A stretch of DNA of 32,227 bases, taken from NCBI GenBank assembly GCA_012523355.1, contig JAAYIR010000161.1, positions 1-32,227 of the forward strand, in the 5' to 3' direction. Below the pieces are notes generated by a model. It ran no database searches, was not told the origin of the DNA, and saw only the letters and a program-made list of their open reading frames with translations. Of the stretch, positions 14,552-21,853 are shown piece after piece. The stretch's first letter is position 1. Every line of letters begins with the position of its first letter. The DNA comes from a candidate division WS1 bacterium (GTDB lineage: Bacteria > Armatimonadota > Zipacnadia > Zipacnadales > Zipacnadaceae). Both the position numbers and the translations under genes were made by a program.

Positions 14552-15420
14552 CCTAGCGCACCCCCGATCAGCAGCAACCCCAGGAAGGCCAGCAGGAACA
14601 CCAGGGCGCCGCTGGCTTTATGGAAGAAACCCTCCGCCACCGCCGGCCCCAGGGAATTGCCCAGAATGAGCGTGATCCAGATGCGGATCAAGTTGGCGGC
14701 CAGGGCCACGGGCAGGGAAGCGACGAACAACAGCCAGCGCCGCCAGGCAGCCCCCTCCAGAGCGTAGGCCACCAGGGCGCCCAGGGCGGACATGGCGATG
14801 ACGGAGTGGAGGCCGCTGCAGGGGATGGCGACCTCGAAGGCGTAGTCACGGGTAAGGATCGAGACGCCATCCAGAGTGGTCTGCATACCGAAGATGCCGG
14901 CCAGGCCGGCAGCGCCTCGCGCACTGAAAAGCTGCATGGGCATAGCCAGCTTGTCCACCAGCAAGCGCGCCATGGGCACCATGAAGAATAGGAAGGCGAA
15001 GGGGAAGAGCAAGGCCCGCGCCCGCGGCCAGCCTTGCAGCCAGATCACCAGACCGTAGAGCAGGATGATCAGGGCAAACCCTGAGGGGAAGTGCGCGCCG
15101 TAGAGCAGCGCCGCCAGGTGGAACAGGGCCCCGGCAAGCATCAGCGGCAGCCCCCAGCGGTGGTTCTCGACCGGGAGGTCGCGCAACCGGGGGATCTGGC
15201 GGTACACGAGGTAACCGCTGATGAGGGGAATGAGAAACCCGTGGCCATAGTGCGCGTCTCGCCACCACTGCTCAACCATCCAGACCAGTAGCTGGTGGAA
15301 GACCGCCACCACCAGGAGGCCCAGTACAGCTACCTGAAGGTAGGTGCCAAGGGCCGGCCGGGGGCGCTCCCGGTCGGGGCTGGTGGTGATTTCCTGGGCT
15401 GAGGGGCTGCTGTCGGTCAT
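14524..15420 (-). CDS. xrt: Exosortase (transpeptidase of PEP-CTERM type surface proteins)
   Basis: 298 residues with about eight membrane segments. The proposed catalytic triad is present: Cys201 in VAIPCSGLHS, Arg246 in NLIRIWITL and His267 in FFHKASGAL. YGHGFLIPLISGYLVY near residue 60 is also typical. Exosortases are inner-membrane enzymes thought to cut a C-terminal sorting signal and pass the protein on toward an outer or extracellular polymer. The EpsI function is on a separate, overlapping gene. No protein with a PEP-CTERM-like tail is encoded in this window, so its targets are elsewhere. No clear Shine-Dalgarno precedes the ATG. Confidence 0.92.
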   Translation of the reverse strand: MTDSSPSAQEITTSPDRERPRPALGTYLQVAVLGLLVVAVFHQLLVWMVEQWWRDAHYGHGFLIPLISGYLVYRQIPRLRDLPVENHRWGLPLMLAGALFHLAALLYGAHFPSGFALIILLYGLVIWLQGWPRARALLFPFAFLFFMVPMARLLVDKLAMPMQLFSARGAAGLAGIFGMQTTLDGVSILTRDYAFEVAIPCSGLHSVIAMSALGALVAYALEGAAWRRWLLFVASLPVALAANLIRIWITLILGNSLGPAVAEGFFHKASGALVFLLAFLGLLLIGGALGCRQLREDI

Positions 15421-15459
15421 GAGTGGCGCACTGAGAGAGACAGTCCGACTGCGGCAAGA

Positions 15460-16038
15460 TCAGGTTCGTCGGTGACGATCAGAGTGCCGGCGGCTTCGAG
15501 GTCGCTGGAAGGGCAGGAAGCCCTTGTGGGCAAAGTAGGTGATGGCACCGGCCAGTGCTCCGACGAGGATGGCGGCCAGCAACGGCAGGGCCGACACCAG
15601 GAGCCGAGCCAGCTTGTTTCCCCACTCTCCGACCCCCCCGGAGAAGGCCTGGCTGGCGAGAGCAACTCGCTGAGAGAAGCTCTCCGGAAGGGTTTCCCCC
15701 GGCGGCAGGGCCTGATGGGCCAGGTCGGTCACCACGGCGTTGAAGACCATGGCCAGGAGCAGGGTGATGGCGATGCCCGAGACAACGTACTTGGCCAGGG
15801 TGGAGGGCTCCAGCTTATCCCGTAGCTTCCTGCGCTCGCGCCGAAGCCGCACCTGCATCCCGCAGACCGGGCAGACCTTGACGTCGCGGAGATTGCGGTT
15901 GCCGCAGCGGCAGACGTAGTACTGGGCACGGCCGCACCGGGGGCAGTGCAGGGCCCCCGGAGGCAGATCGGCACCACAACGGTAACAGTGGCGGACCTCG
16001 GTCTCGGTGGTTGAACTGGCAGGGTCCTCGGTCGGCAT
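15460..16038 (-). CDS. Double zinc-ribbon membrane protein of unknown function
   Basis: 192 residues. The N-terminus has two zinc-ribbon-like units: CYRCGADLPPGALHCPRCG, then CRCGNRNLRDVKVCPVCG. A basic stretch (RLRRERRKLRDK) follows, then a membrane segment (about residues 85-107), a loop and a second membrane segment (about 145-172), and an Arg/His-rich C-terminus. I do not recognise a specific family beyond zinc-ribbon plus membrane segments. It lies between the glycosyltransferase and exosortase genes on the same strand, with gaps of 16 and 39 bases, so it probably belongs to the same unit. A role in surface assembly is an inference from position only. Confidence 0.8.
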   Translation of the reverse strand: MPTEDPASSTTETEVRHCYRCGADLPPGALHCPRCGRAQYYVCRCGNRNLRDVKVCPVCGMQVRLRRERRKLRDKLEPSTLAKYVVSGIAITLLLAMVFNAVVTDLAHQALPPGETLPESFSQRVALASQAFSGGVGEWGNKLARLLVSALPLLAAILVGALAGAITYFAHKGFLPFQRPRSRRHSDRHRRT

Positions 16039-16054
16039 GCTTCTCTGTCCTTCG

Positions 16055-17722
16055 CTAGGGCTCAGTGGATGGGGGCGGCGTGCCCGATGGAATGCTGGCT
16101 GGTGTGGCTTGCGGCGATCTCACAAACAACACCCAGCGGTTGGGGTAAATGCGGTAGACGACGAAACCGTGGGATTGCACTGGCTCCCCGCTGAGCGCGG
16201 CACTCCACATTTGCGCCCATTCTGCAGCACGCTCCCGCTCCGCCCACTGGGCAATCCACGGAGTGAGCAGAAGGAACCGCACCTGGCCGATGTCCTGGCC
16301 CATGCGATCCATGTGATCCCAACTGCGCGGCACCCAGATGGCTGTGCGGTCGGCGTACCAGGCGATCCACCAGGGCACGTCGGTGACGATGGGCCCCGTG
16401 GTCGCGTCAGCCACGGCCTTGGATAAGGCCTCGATCTGGCTCAGGTTCAGCGTGGGCAGGATCTCCTCCGGATGGAACAGGTCGAGGGTTACAGGGATGG
16501 CCTGGACCAGGACCAGGATCACCATGGCCCACACCAGGCCACGTTGCTGGATAGGCTCGCGCAGTTTGCGCACCAGGGGACCGAGAATGCGCAGGAAGCA
16601 GGCCGCGGCGATCAGGCTCGCGATGGGCACGACAGGGAAGAGCAGGCGCGGCGCGGGGAGAATGATCACGAGCAGCAGGAAGATCAGCAGGTAGCAGGCG
16701 TAGACCAGATAACGCATGCGCTCAAAGCGGGCATCTCCCAGCGGCACGACGATGGCCACGATGAAGAAGGCCGCCACGTACGGACCGATGGCTATGGGCA
16801 AGGCCGGATACAGAGAGCCGAAGCCACTGAGCACCTTAACCAGCATCTCCTTGGGATGCAGGATGATCATCTGCAGAGGAGACTGCAAGCCGGCCTGGTA
16901 GGAGCGGTACAGCGTGTTGGCGGGGTTGGTCTGGGTTTCCATGACCGATTCGTACCAACGCCAGGTAAAGAGGGGATTGCCGGTCAGGTGGGCCATGCGA
17001 ACAGCCCAGGGGGCAAGCACCAGCACGAAAGCGACCAGGAACAGGCCCAGGCAGGGCAGGCGTCGGCGGCGCTCAGCGCTCAGCCAGACATAGAAGACAG
17101 TGGGGATAAGAGCCAGACCCCAGACTTCTTTGGTCAGGGTCAGCAAGCCCAACAGGACGCCGGCAGGGATCATCCACCAGACCTGTCTGCGACTGCCCTC
17201 AGCCACATGCAGAACGAGTAGCATTGCCGTGAAAAGGAAGCCCAGCAGCGGCCCCTCCAGCCCGGAAATGGCGAAGCGCAGAACCCAGATATTGGTGGCC
17301 AGCAGCAAGACGGACAAGATCGCCACGCGGCGATCGAAGTAGCGCAGGCCGAGGAGGTAGATAAGGATGAGGGTGGCCAGGAAGGGGAGGGCACTTGCCA
17401 GGGCCACGGCCTGCTTGGTCGCCCCCACCACTGAGATGATAGCCGCCATGAAGAGTGGATGCAGCGGCATGAAGGTCATCTCGGGATGATGGTCTATCTG
17501 GGGGATCTGGGCCAGGCTCAGGGGGCGGACGAACTCAGTGGAGTATCCCTGCCCCTCGGCAACGTTACGTGCCACCTGCGCGTAGTCCAGGGCGTCGAGG
17601 TCCGTGATGGCGTCCAACTGCTTGCTCATGAACAGCAGAAAGAGTAGCAGCCCCGCCGACAGAACGATAAACCAGGTAAGGATGGCACGAAGTAGTTCCT
17701 GTGGAGTGAGGCGCGAGTTCAA
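16055..17722 (-). CDS. GT-C family (PMT/ArnT-like) membrane glycosyltransferase
   Basis: 555 residues with about ten membrane segments and a C-terminal soluble region. The N-terminal loop TDLDALDYAQVARNVAEGQGY has the acidic and Arg pattern of GT39/GT83-type enzymes, which move a sugar from a lipid-phosphate donor to an acceptor on the outer face of the inner membrane. GLEGPLLGFLFTAML and LTKEVWGLALIP match the family's later helices. The start is TTG 17722, with GGAGG six bases upstream. It heads the minus-strand unit that also contains the exosortase, which suggests glycosylation of sorted proteins or assembly of the surface glycan. Donor and acceptor are unknown. Confidence 0.82.
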   Translation of the reverse strand: MNSRLTPQELLRAILTWFIVLSAGLLLFLLFMSKQLDAITDLDALDYAQVARNVAEGQGYSTEFVRPLSLAQIPQIDHHPEMTFMPLHPLFMAAIISVVGATKQAVALASALPFLATLILIYLLGLRYFDRRVAILSVLLLATNIWVLRFAISGLEGPLLGFLFTAMLLVLHVAEGSRRQVWWMIPAGVLLGLLTLTKEVWGLALIPTVFYVWLSAERRRRLPCLGLFLVAFVLVLAPWAVRMAHLTGNPLFTWRWYESVMETQTNPANTLYRSYQAGLQSPLQMIILHPKEMLVKVLSGFGSLYPALPIAIGPYVAAFFIVAIVVPLGDARFERMRYLVYACYLLIFLLLVIILPAPRLLFPVVPIASLIAAACFLRILGPLVRKLREPIQQRGLVWAMVILVLVQAIPVTLDLFHPEEILPTLNLSQIEALSKAVADATTGPIVTDVPWWIAWYADRTAIWVPRSWDHMDRMGQDIGQVRFLLLTPWIAQWAERERAAEWAQMWSAALSGEPVQSHGFVVYRIYPNRWVLFVRSPQATPASIPSGTPPPSTEP

Positions 17723-17773
17723 TAGGAGCCTCCGTCGTGGATGGATGCCGGTTCGTTCCTGATCACTCGGCGA

Positions 17774-17802
17774 ATTCTAACACGTACAGGCCAGATGCAC
17801 AA
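17774..17802 (-). promoter_or_regulatory. Probable promoter of the glycosyltransferase-exosortase unit
   Basis: On the minus strand TTGTGC (17802-17797) and TAGAAT (17779-17774) are 17 bases apart, about 50 bases before the TTG start. By-eye match of moderate quality. Confidence 0.5.
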
Positions 17803-17928
17803 CCCGCCGCAGACCTGGCCCTTGCCCTCTTCATCTGAAGCTCGGGCAGGGACGCGGGACGCTTCCCCGCAAGGTGTGCATAGTGCTCGGTCACGGCCTC
17901 CACCCGGGCGCGGCTCCGACACCTCCCC

Positions 17929-17989
17929 TAGGCCAGGGGCGGGTGGGGTGCTCACGGGCCGACAGCCTGTCCCCATCCACCCTGGCCTA
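17929..17989. repeat. Extended 61-base inverted repeat in a divergent intergenic region
   Basis: TAGGCCAGGG (17929-17938) and CCCTGGCCTA (17980-17989) are perfect 10-base inverted arms. They continue inward with GGGTGGGG/CCCCATCC, and then ACGGGC/GCCTGT around a CGACA loop, with small bulges. The rest of the 17723-18146 gap holds two promoters and no credible gene. Confidence 0.6.
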
Positions 17990-18059
17990 TCCGGTCGTGG
18001 AAGTGAGCTAGTGTCAGGCTGCAGGGGGAGGCCAGAGGTCGCGGGGTCGGGGGCTGCCG

Positions 18060-18089
18060 TTGACAAGCCGCAGAAGGCCCTCCTATAAT
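18060..18089 (+). promoter_or_regulatory. Strong sigma-70 consensus promoter
   Basis: TTGACA (18060-18065), an 18-base spacer and TATAAT (18084-18089): both hexamers match the vegetative consensus exactly. It lies about 60 bases before the ATG of the oxidoreductase gene and is the best promoter in the window. It probably drives the whole run up to the anti-sigma gene. Confidence 0.85.
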
Positions 18090-18146
18090 CCTTGCCGGTC
18101 CCGGGGCCGAAGACTGAGCAGGTCGAAGCGCAAGGGGGAGAATCGC

Positions 18147-19196
18147 ATGGCGCAGGAGCAAGCGGGGTTTGCCGTAATTGGTCTGGGCATCTGGGGGGAG
18201 GCGCATCTGCAGGCGTACACCACCACGCCGGGCTGTCGCCTGGTGGGGGTCTGCGACCTGAGTGCTGATCTGGCCCGACGCCGGGCTGAGGAGTATGGTG
18301 CCCCCTTCTCTACCAGCCATTGCGAGGAACTGCTGGCACGGCCCGAGGTGGAGGCGGTCAGCATCGCCACGCCCGATTTCGCCCACTTCGAACTGGTCCG
18401 CGCGGCCCTGGCCGCCGGCAAGCATGTGTTGGTGGAGAAGCCGATGACCACTCGATTGAGCGAGTCCGAAGAGCTGGCCGCCAGCGCCGAGCAGGCCGGG
18501 GTGCTGCTGATGGTGGATTTTCACAACCGGTGGAATCCGGCCTTTGTGGAGGCGCGCACGGCGATCACGGAGGGGGAGATCGGCGAGGTGCAAACCTTGT
18601 CGTTGCTGCTCAACGATACGCTCGAGGTGCCCACGCAGATGCTTAGCTGGGCGGGGCGGAGCAGCGTGGGGTGGTTCCTGGGCGCGCACATTGCGGACCT
18701 GGCCCGCTGGTTGACGGGGCAGGAGGTCAGGCGGGTCTATGCGCTGGCGCGGTCGCGCACACTTCAAGCACGGGGTCTGGATACTCCCGATTTCTTTCAG
18801 ACGCTTCTCGAGTTGGACGGGGGCGCGGTCGCGCACCTGGAGAACTGCTGGATCATGTCCGAATCCCAGCCCAACCTGTTTGACCTCAAGGCGGAGATTT
18901 TTGGTTCCGACGGGAGCCTATACATTGACATGGGCACCCATCGCATGTTACAGAAGTACACGCCGGCGGGGGCGGTGTATCCCGATCTGGCGGTGCGGCC
19001 AATGATTCATGGGCGCCCCCAGGGCTTTGGTCTGGAGAGCATACGCCACTTCGCCCGCTGTGTCCTCGGCGCCGAGCAGCCCCTGGTCACCGTGCGGGAT
19101 GGGGTGGAGAACGTGAGGGTGGTGGAGGCCATGCACCGATCAGCGGAGCTGGGTCAGCCGGTCGAGCTGGAGTCCAAGACAACCGAGCATGAATGA
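18147..19196 (+). CDS. Gfo/Idh/MocA family NAD(P)-dependent oxidoreductase
   Basis: 349 residues. The N-terminal Rossmann fold has GLGIWGEAHLQAY, then the EKPMTTRLSE motif with the conserved Lys. The C-terminal domain has DFHNRWNPAF and GAHIADLARWLTG, which includes the His of the usual H-x2-D-l pattern. Family members oxidise or reduce sugars and inositols using NAD(P). The substrate is not readable. GGGGGAG lies six bases before ATG 18147; the ORF-track start at 18060 begins within the promoter and is wrong. Its last eight bases overlap the next gene (ATGAATGA), so the two are translated together and probably act on the same sugar. Confidence 0.92.
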   Translation: MAQEQAGFAVIGLGIWGEAHLQAYTTTPGCRLVGVCDLSADLARRRAEEYGAPFSTSHCEELLARPEVEAVSIATPDFAHFELVRAALAAGKHVLVEKPMTTRLSESEELAASAEQAGVLLMVDFHNRWNPAFVEARTAITEGEIGEVQTLSLLLNDTLEVPTQMLSWAGRSSVGWFLGAHIADLARWLTGQEVRRVYALARSRTLQARGLDTPDFFQTLLELDGGAVAHLENCWIMSESQPNLFDLKAEIFGSDGSLYIDMGTHRMLQKYTPAGAVYPDLAVRPMIHGRPQGFGLESIRHFARCVLGAEQPLVTVRDGVENVRVVEAMHRSAELGQPVELESKTTEHE

Positions 19197-20073
19197 CGCC
19201 GGGGGGAGACCGATCAGAAAGGACGGCAGCGAACAGGTGAGTAACGAGGTCAAGCCGCAGTTCGCCCTGTGCAGCATCTCTCACCGCGAGAAACTGCTGG
19301 AGTACGTCCTGGATCTGGCTCGCGACCTAGGCTTTGAGGCCATCGAGATTTGGGGCCGGGAGCCGCATATCAACGAACGGTTTGACGAGAACCGCACCCA
19401 GGCGGCGCGACGGATGATCGAGGAGCGGCAGCTAGCGATTGCGGCCCTGGGCTCCTACGTGGTGTTCGGCCCCTCACGGACCCGTCCTGAGGAACTGGTG
19501 GAGTTAGAGGACGTGCTGCATACGGCCCGCTGCCTGCGCTGCCCCTTGGTCCGGGTGTGGGCTTCCGACGTGGGTGCTGCGGAGGCCAGCCGGACGCTGT
19601 GGGATCGTACGGTGGGAGAGATTCAAGAGGCCTGCGACCGTGCGCAGCGCCTGGGGATTGTCCTGGCCGCGGATATGCACGACGATACCCTGACCGATAC
19701 CGGCGAGAGCGCTTTGCGCTTGCTGGAGGCGGTGGAGCGTGACAACTTCCGCCTGAGCTTCCACATCTCGGGCCGCCCGCGGGAAGAGACGCCGGAGGAG
19801 CGTCTGGAGGCCGTGTGTTCGCACGTGGTGCATGTACAGGTGCAGAACTTTTCCAGCCTGATCGAGGGGGAGGCGGAGCGCCCGCGGCGGGCCTCCATTG
19901 CGGACGGGCTGGTAGACTGGTATCCGCTGTTGGAGAGGCTGGCGGAGGGGGGCTATCGGGGTTACCATGCGCTGGCCTTCGCGGCCTGCGAAGGCGACGG
20001 AAAACGGGAGGCCCTGGCCCAGGACCTGCACTATCTCAAGTCCCTGTTCAAGCTGATGGGGGTGGCGGTGTGA
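19189..20073 (+). CDS. Xylose isomerase-like TIM barrel (sugar phosphate isomerase/epimerase family)
   Basis: 294 residues. The order of short strands (FALCSIS, FEAIEIWG, LAIAALGSYVVF, PLVRVWASD, GIVLAADMHDDTLTD, RLSFHISG, VVHVQVQNFS and a final GYHALAF) fits the AP-endonuclease-2/xylose isomerase-like fold. Metal-type residues are present (EIWG, DMHDD, HISG, HVQV), but the usual E-x-H pattern is modified. Such proteins often partner Gfo/Idh/MocA oxidoreductases in inositol or unusual sugar pathways, as the overlap here suggests. A GTG at 19237 is an alternative start that would drop an unconserved 16-residue leader. Confidence 0.8.
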   Translation: MNDAGGRPIRKDGSEQVSNEVKPQFALCSISHREKLLEYVLDLARDLGFEAIEIWGREPHINERFDENRTQAARRMIEERQLAIAALGSYVVFGPSRTRPEELVELEDVLHTARCLRCPLVRVWASDVGAAEASRTLWDRTVGEIQEACDRAQRLGIVLAADMHDDTLTDTGESALRLLEAVERDNFRLSFHISGRPREETPEERLEAVCSHVVHVQVQNFSSLIEGEAERPRRASIADGLVDWYPLLERLAEGGYRGYHALAFAACEGDGKREALAQDLHYLKSLFKLMGVAV

Positions 20074-20291
20074 CCTCCGAGAGCAAGGGCGTTTCGTCCA
20101 AGGGGAGCCCGGATGGCCAGCCGGCGCCCGGGAGCCGCCGGAGCTGGGAGGCGCGGCGGTGGCTGTGGCTGCCCTTTTTGGTTGTGACTCTGGCCCTCAC
20201 CATAGCGGGCCTGAGAGGCGGGCAGTGGCAGGACGTGGCCGGATGGTTTGACTCGCTGTGCGCAGCCTGCATTGGCCTGACCTTCGGCTAG
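20070..20291 (+). CDS. Small CXXC-motif membrane protein (CD1871A-like)
   Basis: 73 residues, below easy recognition in the ORF track because it is merged there into a longer frame. The GTG at 20070 overlaps the previous stop (GTGA). It has a basic Ser/Gly-rich N-terminus, one membrane segment (WLWLPFLVVTLALTIAGL) and a short tail ending DSLCAACIGLTFG. A single-pass helix followed by a C-terminal CxxCIG motif resembles the small proteins called 'CD1871A family CXXC motif-containing', which I recall lying beside 4Fe-4S membrane proteins. Here too a NapH-like 4Fe-4S protein follows after seven bases. A thiol redox or cofactor-binding role is inferred. The family match needs an HMM search. Confidence 0.72.
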   Translation: MTSESKGVSSKGSPDGQPAPGSRRSWEARRWLWLPFLVVTLALTIAGLRGGQWQDVAGWFDSLCAACIGLTFG

Positions 20292-20298
20292 GTGCGCG

Positions 20299-21177
20299 GT
20301 GAAGGACATGAGAAGACCTCAAGCGCCGCGCCTGGCAGTCTGGCGGACCCAGGTGCAGGCGATCAGCACCGTCGTGCTCAACTCCTATTTCCTCAAGAGC
20401 TGGACCGGAGGACTATGCGTGCCGGTGCTGAACTGCTGGTCCTGCCCGTCAGCGATCGGCTCCTGCCCGCTGGGCGCCATGCAGCACTATGCGGGGCAGG
20501 CGCGGTCTGCGCTCAGCCAGGCCAGCTTCTGGTCGCTGCTCCCCCTCTACCCCCTGGGGCTGATGCTGGCGTGCGCCGTGCTGGGTGGGCGGCTGATGTG
20601 CGGCTGGCTATGTCCCTTTGGTTGGCTGCAGGACCTCCTGGGTAAACTCCAACGCCGGAAGCTGCGCTTGCCGGCGTGGACCGGCCACCTGCGGTATGTC
20701 TTCCTGGTGGGTCTGGTGTTCGTGGTGCCCTACTACACCGCCCGCCAGGCGTTCAGCGAGATCTGCCCCATGGGTGCGCTGCAGGGAGGGTGGTTCCAGC
20801 CTCTGCTCTATCCAGAGCTGAGGGCGGGAATGCAGGAGCTGTGGTGGGCGAAGCAGGCGGTGCTGCTGGCCTGGTTGGCCGCTTTTCTCTTTGTGCGGCG
20901 GCCCTTCTGCCGGCTGATGTGTCCCCTGGGGGCACTGTTCAGCCTGTTCTATGGAACGGCACTTTGGCAAATACGTCTAAATCCATACAAGTGTAATGAC
21001 TGCGGGTGGTGTGAGGCTATCTGCCCTGCGGGGTTGGACCCCCGGCGGGAGGTGGGAAGCCCCCTCTGCATCTCGTGTCTGGAGTGTCAAGGCTGCCCTC
21101 AGGGAGCCATTGTCTCCGGGCCGGTCTGGAAACTGGGAACTGCGCCGCCACTACCCGAGGAAGGGAACTCTAGATGA
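20299..21177 (+). CDS. NapH/CcoG-like polytopic 4Fe-4S membrane protein
   Basis: 292 residues. After an N-terminal Cys cluster (LCVPVLNCWSCPSAIGSCPLGA) come about four membrane segments. The CGWLCPFGWLQD and CRLMCPLGALF motifs are typical of the NapH/NosR/RdxA group. Two ferredoxin-like clusters follow: CNDCGWCEAICPAGLDP and CISCLECQGCPQGAI. Such proteins pass electrons between the quinone pool, or a flavin, and periplasmic or cytoplasmic partners. No nap, nos or cco genes are nearby, so the partner is unknown. The small CXXC protein directly upstream is the obvious candidate. GTG 20299 or ATG 20308 may be the start. Confidence 0.88.
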   Translation: MKDMRRPQAPRLAVWRTQVQAISTVVLNSYFLKSWTGGLCVPVLNCWSCPSAIGSCPLGAMQHYAGQARSALSQASFWSLLPLYPLGLMLACAVLGGRLMCGWLCPFGWLQDLLGKLQRRKLRLPAWTGHLRYVFLVGLVFVVPYYTARQAFSEICPMGALQGGWFQPLLYPELRAGMQELWWAKQAVLLAWLAAFLFVRRPFCRLMCPLGALFSLFYGTALWQIRLNPYKCNDCGWCEAICPAGLDPRREVGSPLCISCLECQGCPQGAIVSGPVWKLGTAPPLPEEGNSR

Positions 21178-21251
21178 GGAGACTTGCGTTGAAGATGATT
21201 GCGGGACCGCGGGCAGGCAGCCGCGCCGGGTCCCCAGAGGTATCGCGATGA
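21174..21251 (+). CDS. Possible 25-residue coupling ORF between ferredoxin and sigma genes
   Basis: The ATG overlaps the 4Fe-4S gene's stop (ATGA), the TGA overlaps the sigma gene's ATG (ATGA), and AGGAAGGG sits eight bases upstream. The peptide MRRLALKMIAGPRAGSRAGS... is basic and unlike any family I know. It could be a translated leader that links the two genes, or chance. The double overlap makes chance less likely but does not exclude it. Confidence 0.35.
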   Translation: MRRLALKMIAGPRAGSRAGSPEVSR

Positions 21252-21823
21252 GCCGCTGGCGGCGGCCGGTGCCAACCGAGGCCCGTCGTGCCCAGTTTGA
21301 GGAGCTGGCGCAGGAGCATGGCGACGCGTTCATGCGCTCAGCATTGCGGCTGACAGGCAACGCCGTGGAGGCGGAGGATCTGCTGCAGGAGACGCTTATT
21401 AAGGCCTACATGGCCTTCGAGCAGTTCTCTCCGGGCAGCAACTTTCGGGCCTGGGTGCTGCGGATCATGGCCAATACGCATATTAGCCGCTTTCGCCATA
21501 CGCAGCGCACACCCCCGACAGTGTCCATGGAGGACCTCAGCGCGGTGTCGACGCGGCCTTTCGACCCTCCCTGCCCGGAGCAGGGGCCGGCGCAGCAGGC
21601 GCTGGAGTTCACGCTGAGCGAGGAACCAGGGGAGGCGTTGGCCGCGTTGCCCGAGGAGTTTCGGGTGGCGGTGATACTCTCAGATGTGTTTGAGTTGTCG
21701 TACCGGGAGATCGCGGAACTTCTGGGGGTGCCGCTAGGGACGGTGCGCAGCCGCATCTTTCGGGGGCGGAAACTCTTGCAGGAAGCTCTGCGTGAATACG
21801 CGGTCCAACGGCGGCTAATCTGA
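21248..21823 (+). CDS. ECF-type RNA polymerase sigma factor
   Basis: 191 residues. Region 2 is clear (DAFMRSALRLTGNAVEAEDLLQETLIKAY...FRAWVLRIMANTHISRFRH). After a Ser/Pro-rich linker, region 4 follows (LAALPEEFRVAVILSDVFELSYREIAELLGVPLGTVRSRIFRGRKLL), which contains the -35-binding helix-turn-helix. It directs RNA polymerase to a small regulon. ATG 21248 is used because AGAGG is seven bases upstream; the ORF-track start at 20996 lies inside the 4Fe-4S gene. The putative anti-sigma gene follows after 30 bases, so it is probably held inactive until a signal is sensed. Similarity to the RpoE/SigR-like groups is a by-eye impression. Confidence 0.93.
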   Translation: MSRWRRPVPTEARRAQFEELAQEHGDAFMRSALRLTGNAVEAEDLLQETLIKAYMAFEQFSPGSNFRAWVLRIMANTHISRFRHTQRTPPTVSMEDLSAVSTRPFDPPCPEQGPAQQALEFTLSEEPGEALAALPEEFRVAVILSDVFELSYREIAELLGVPLGTVRSRIFRGRKLLQEALREYAVQRRLI

Positions 21824-21853
21824 GACCAGGGGGAGATCGGGAAGGCGTTAGCT

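Noticed and set aside
17821-17881. Short GC hairpin GCGGG...CCCGC as a terminator
   Set aside because: The stem is only five bases with no following U-tract, and the sequence is GC-rich enough for this by chance.
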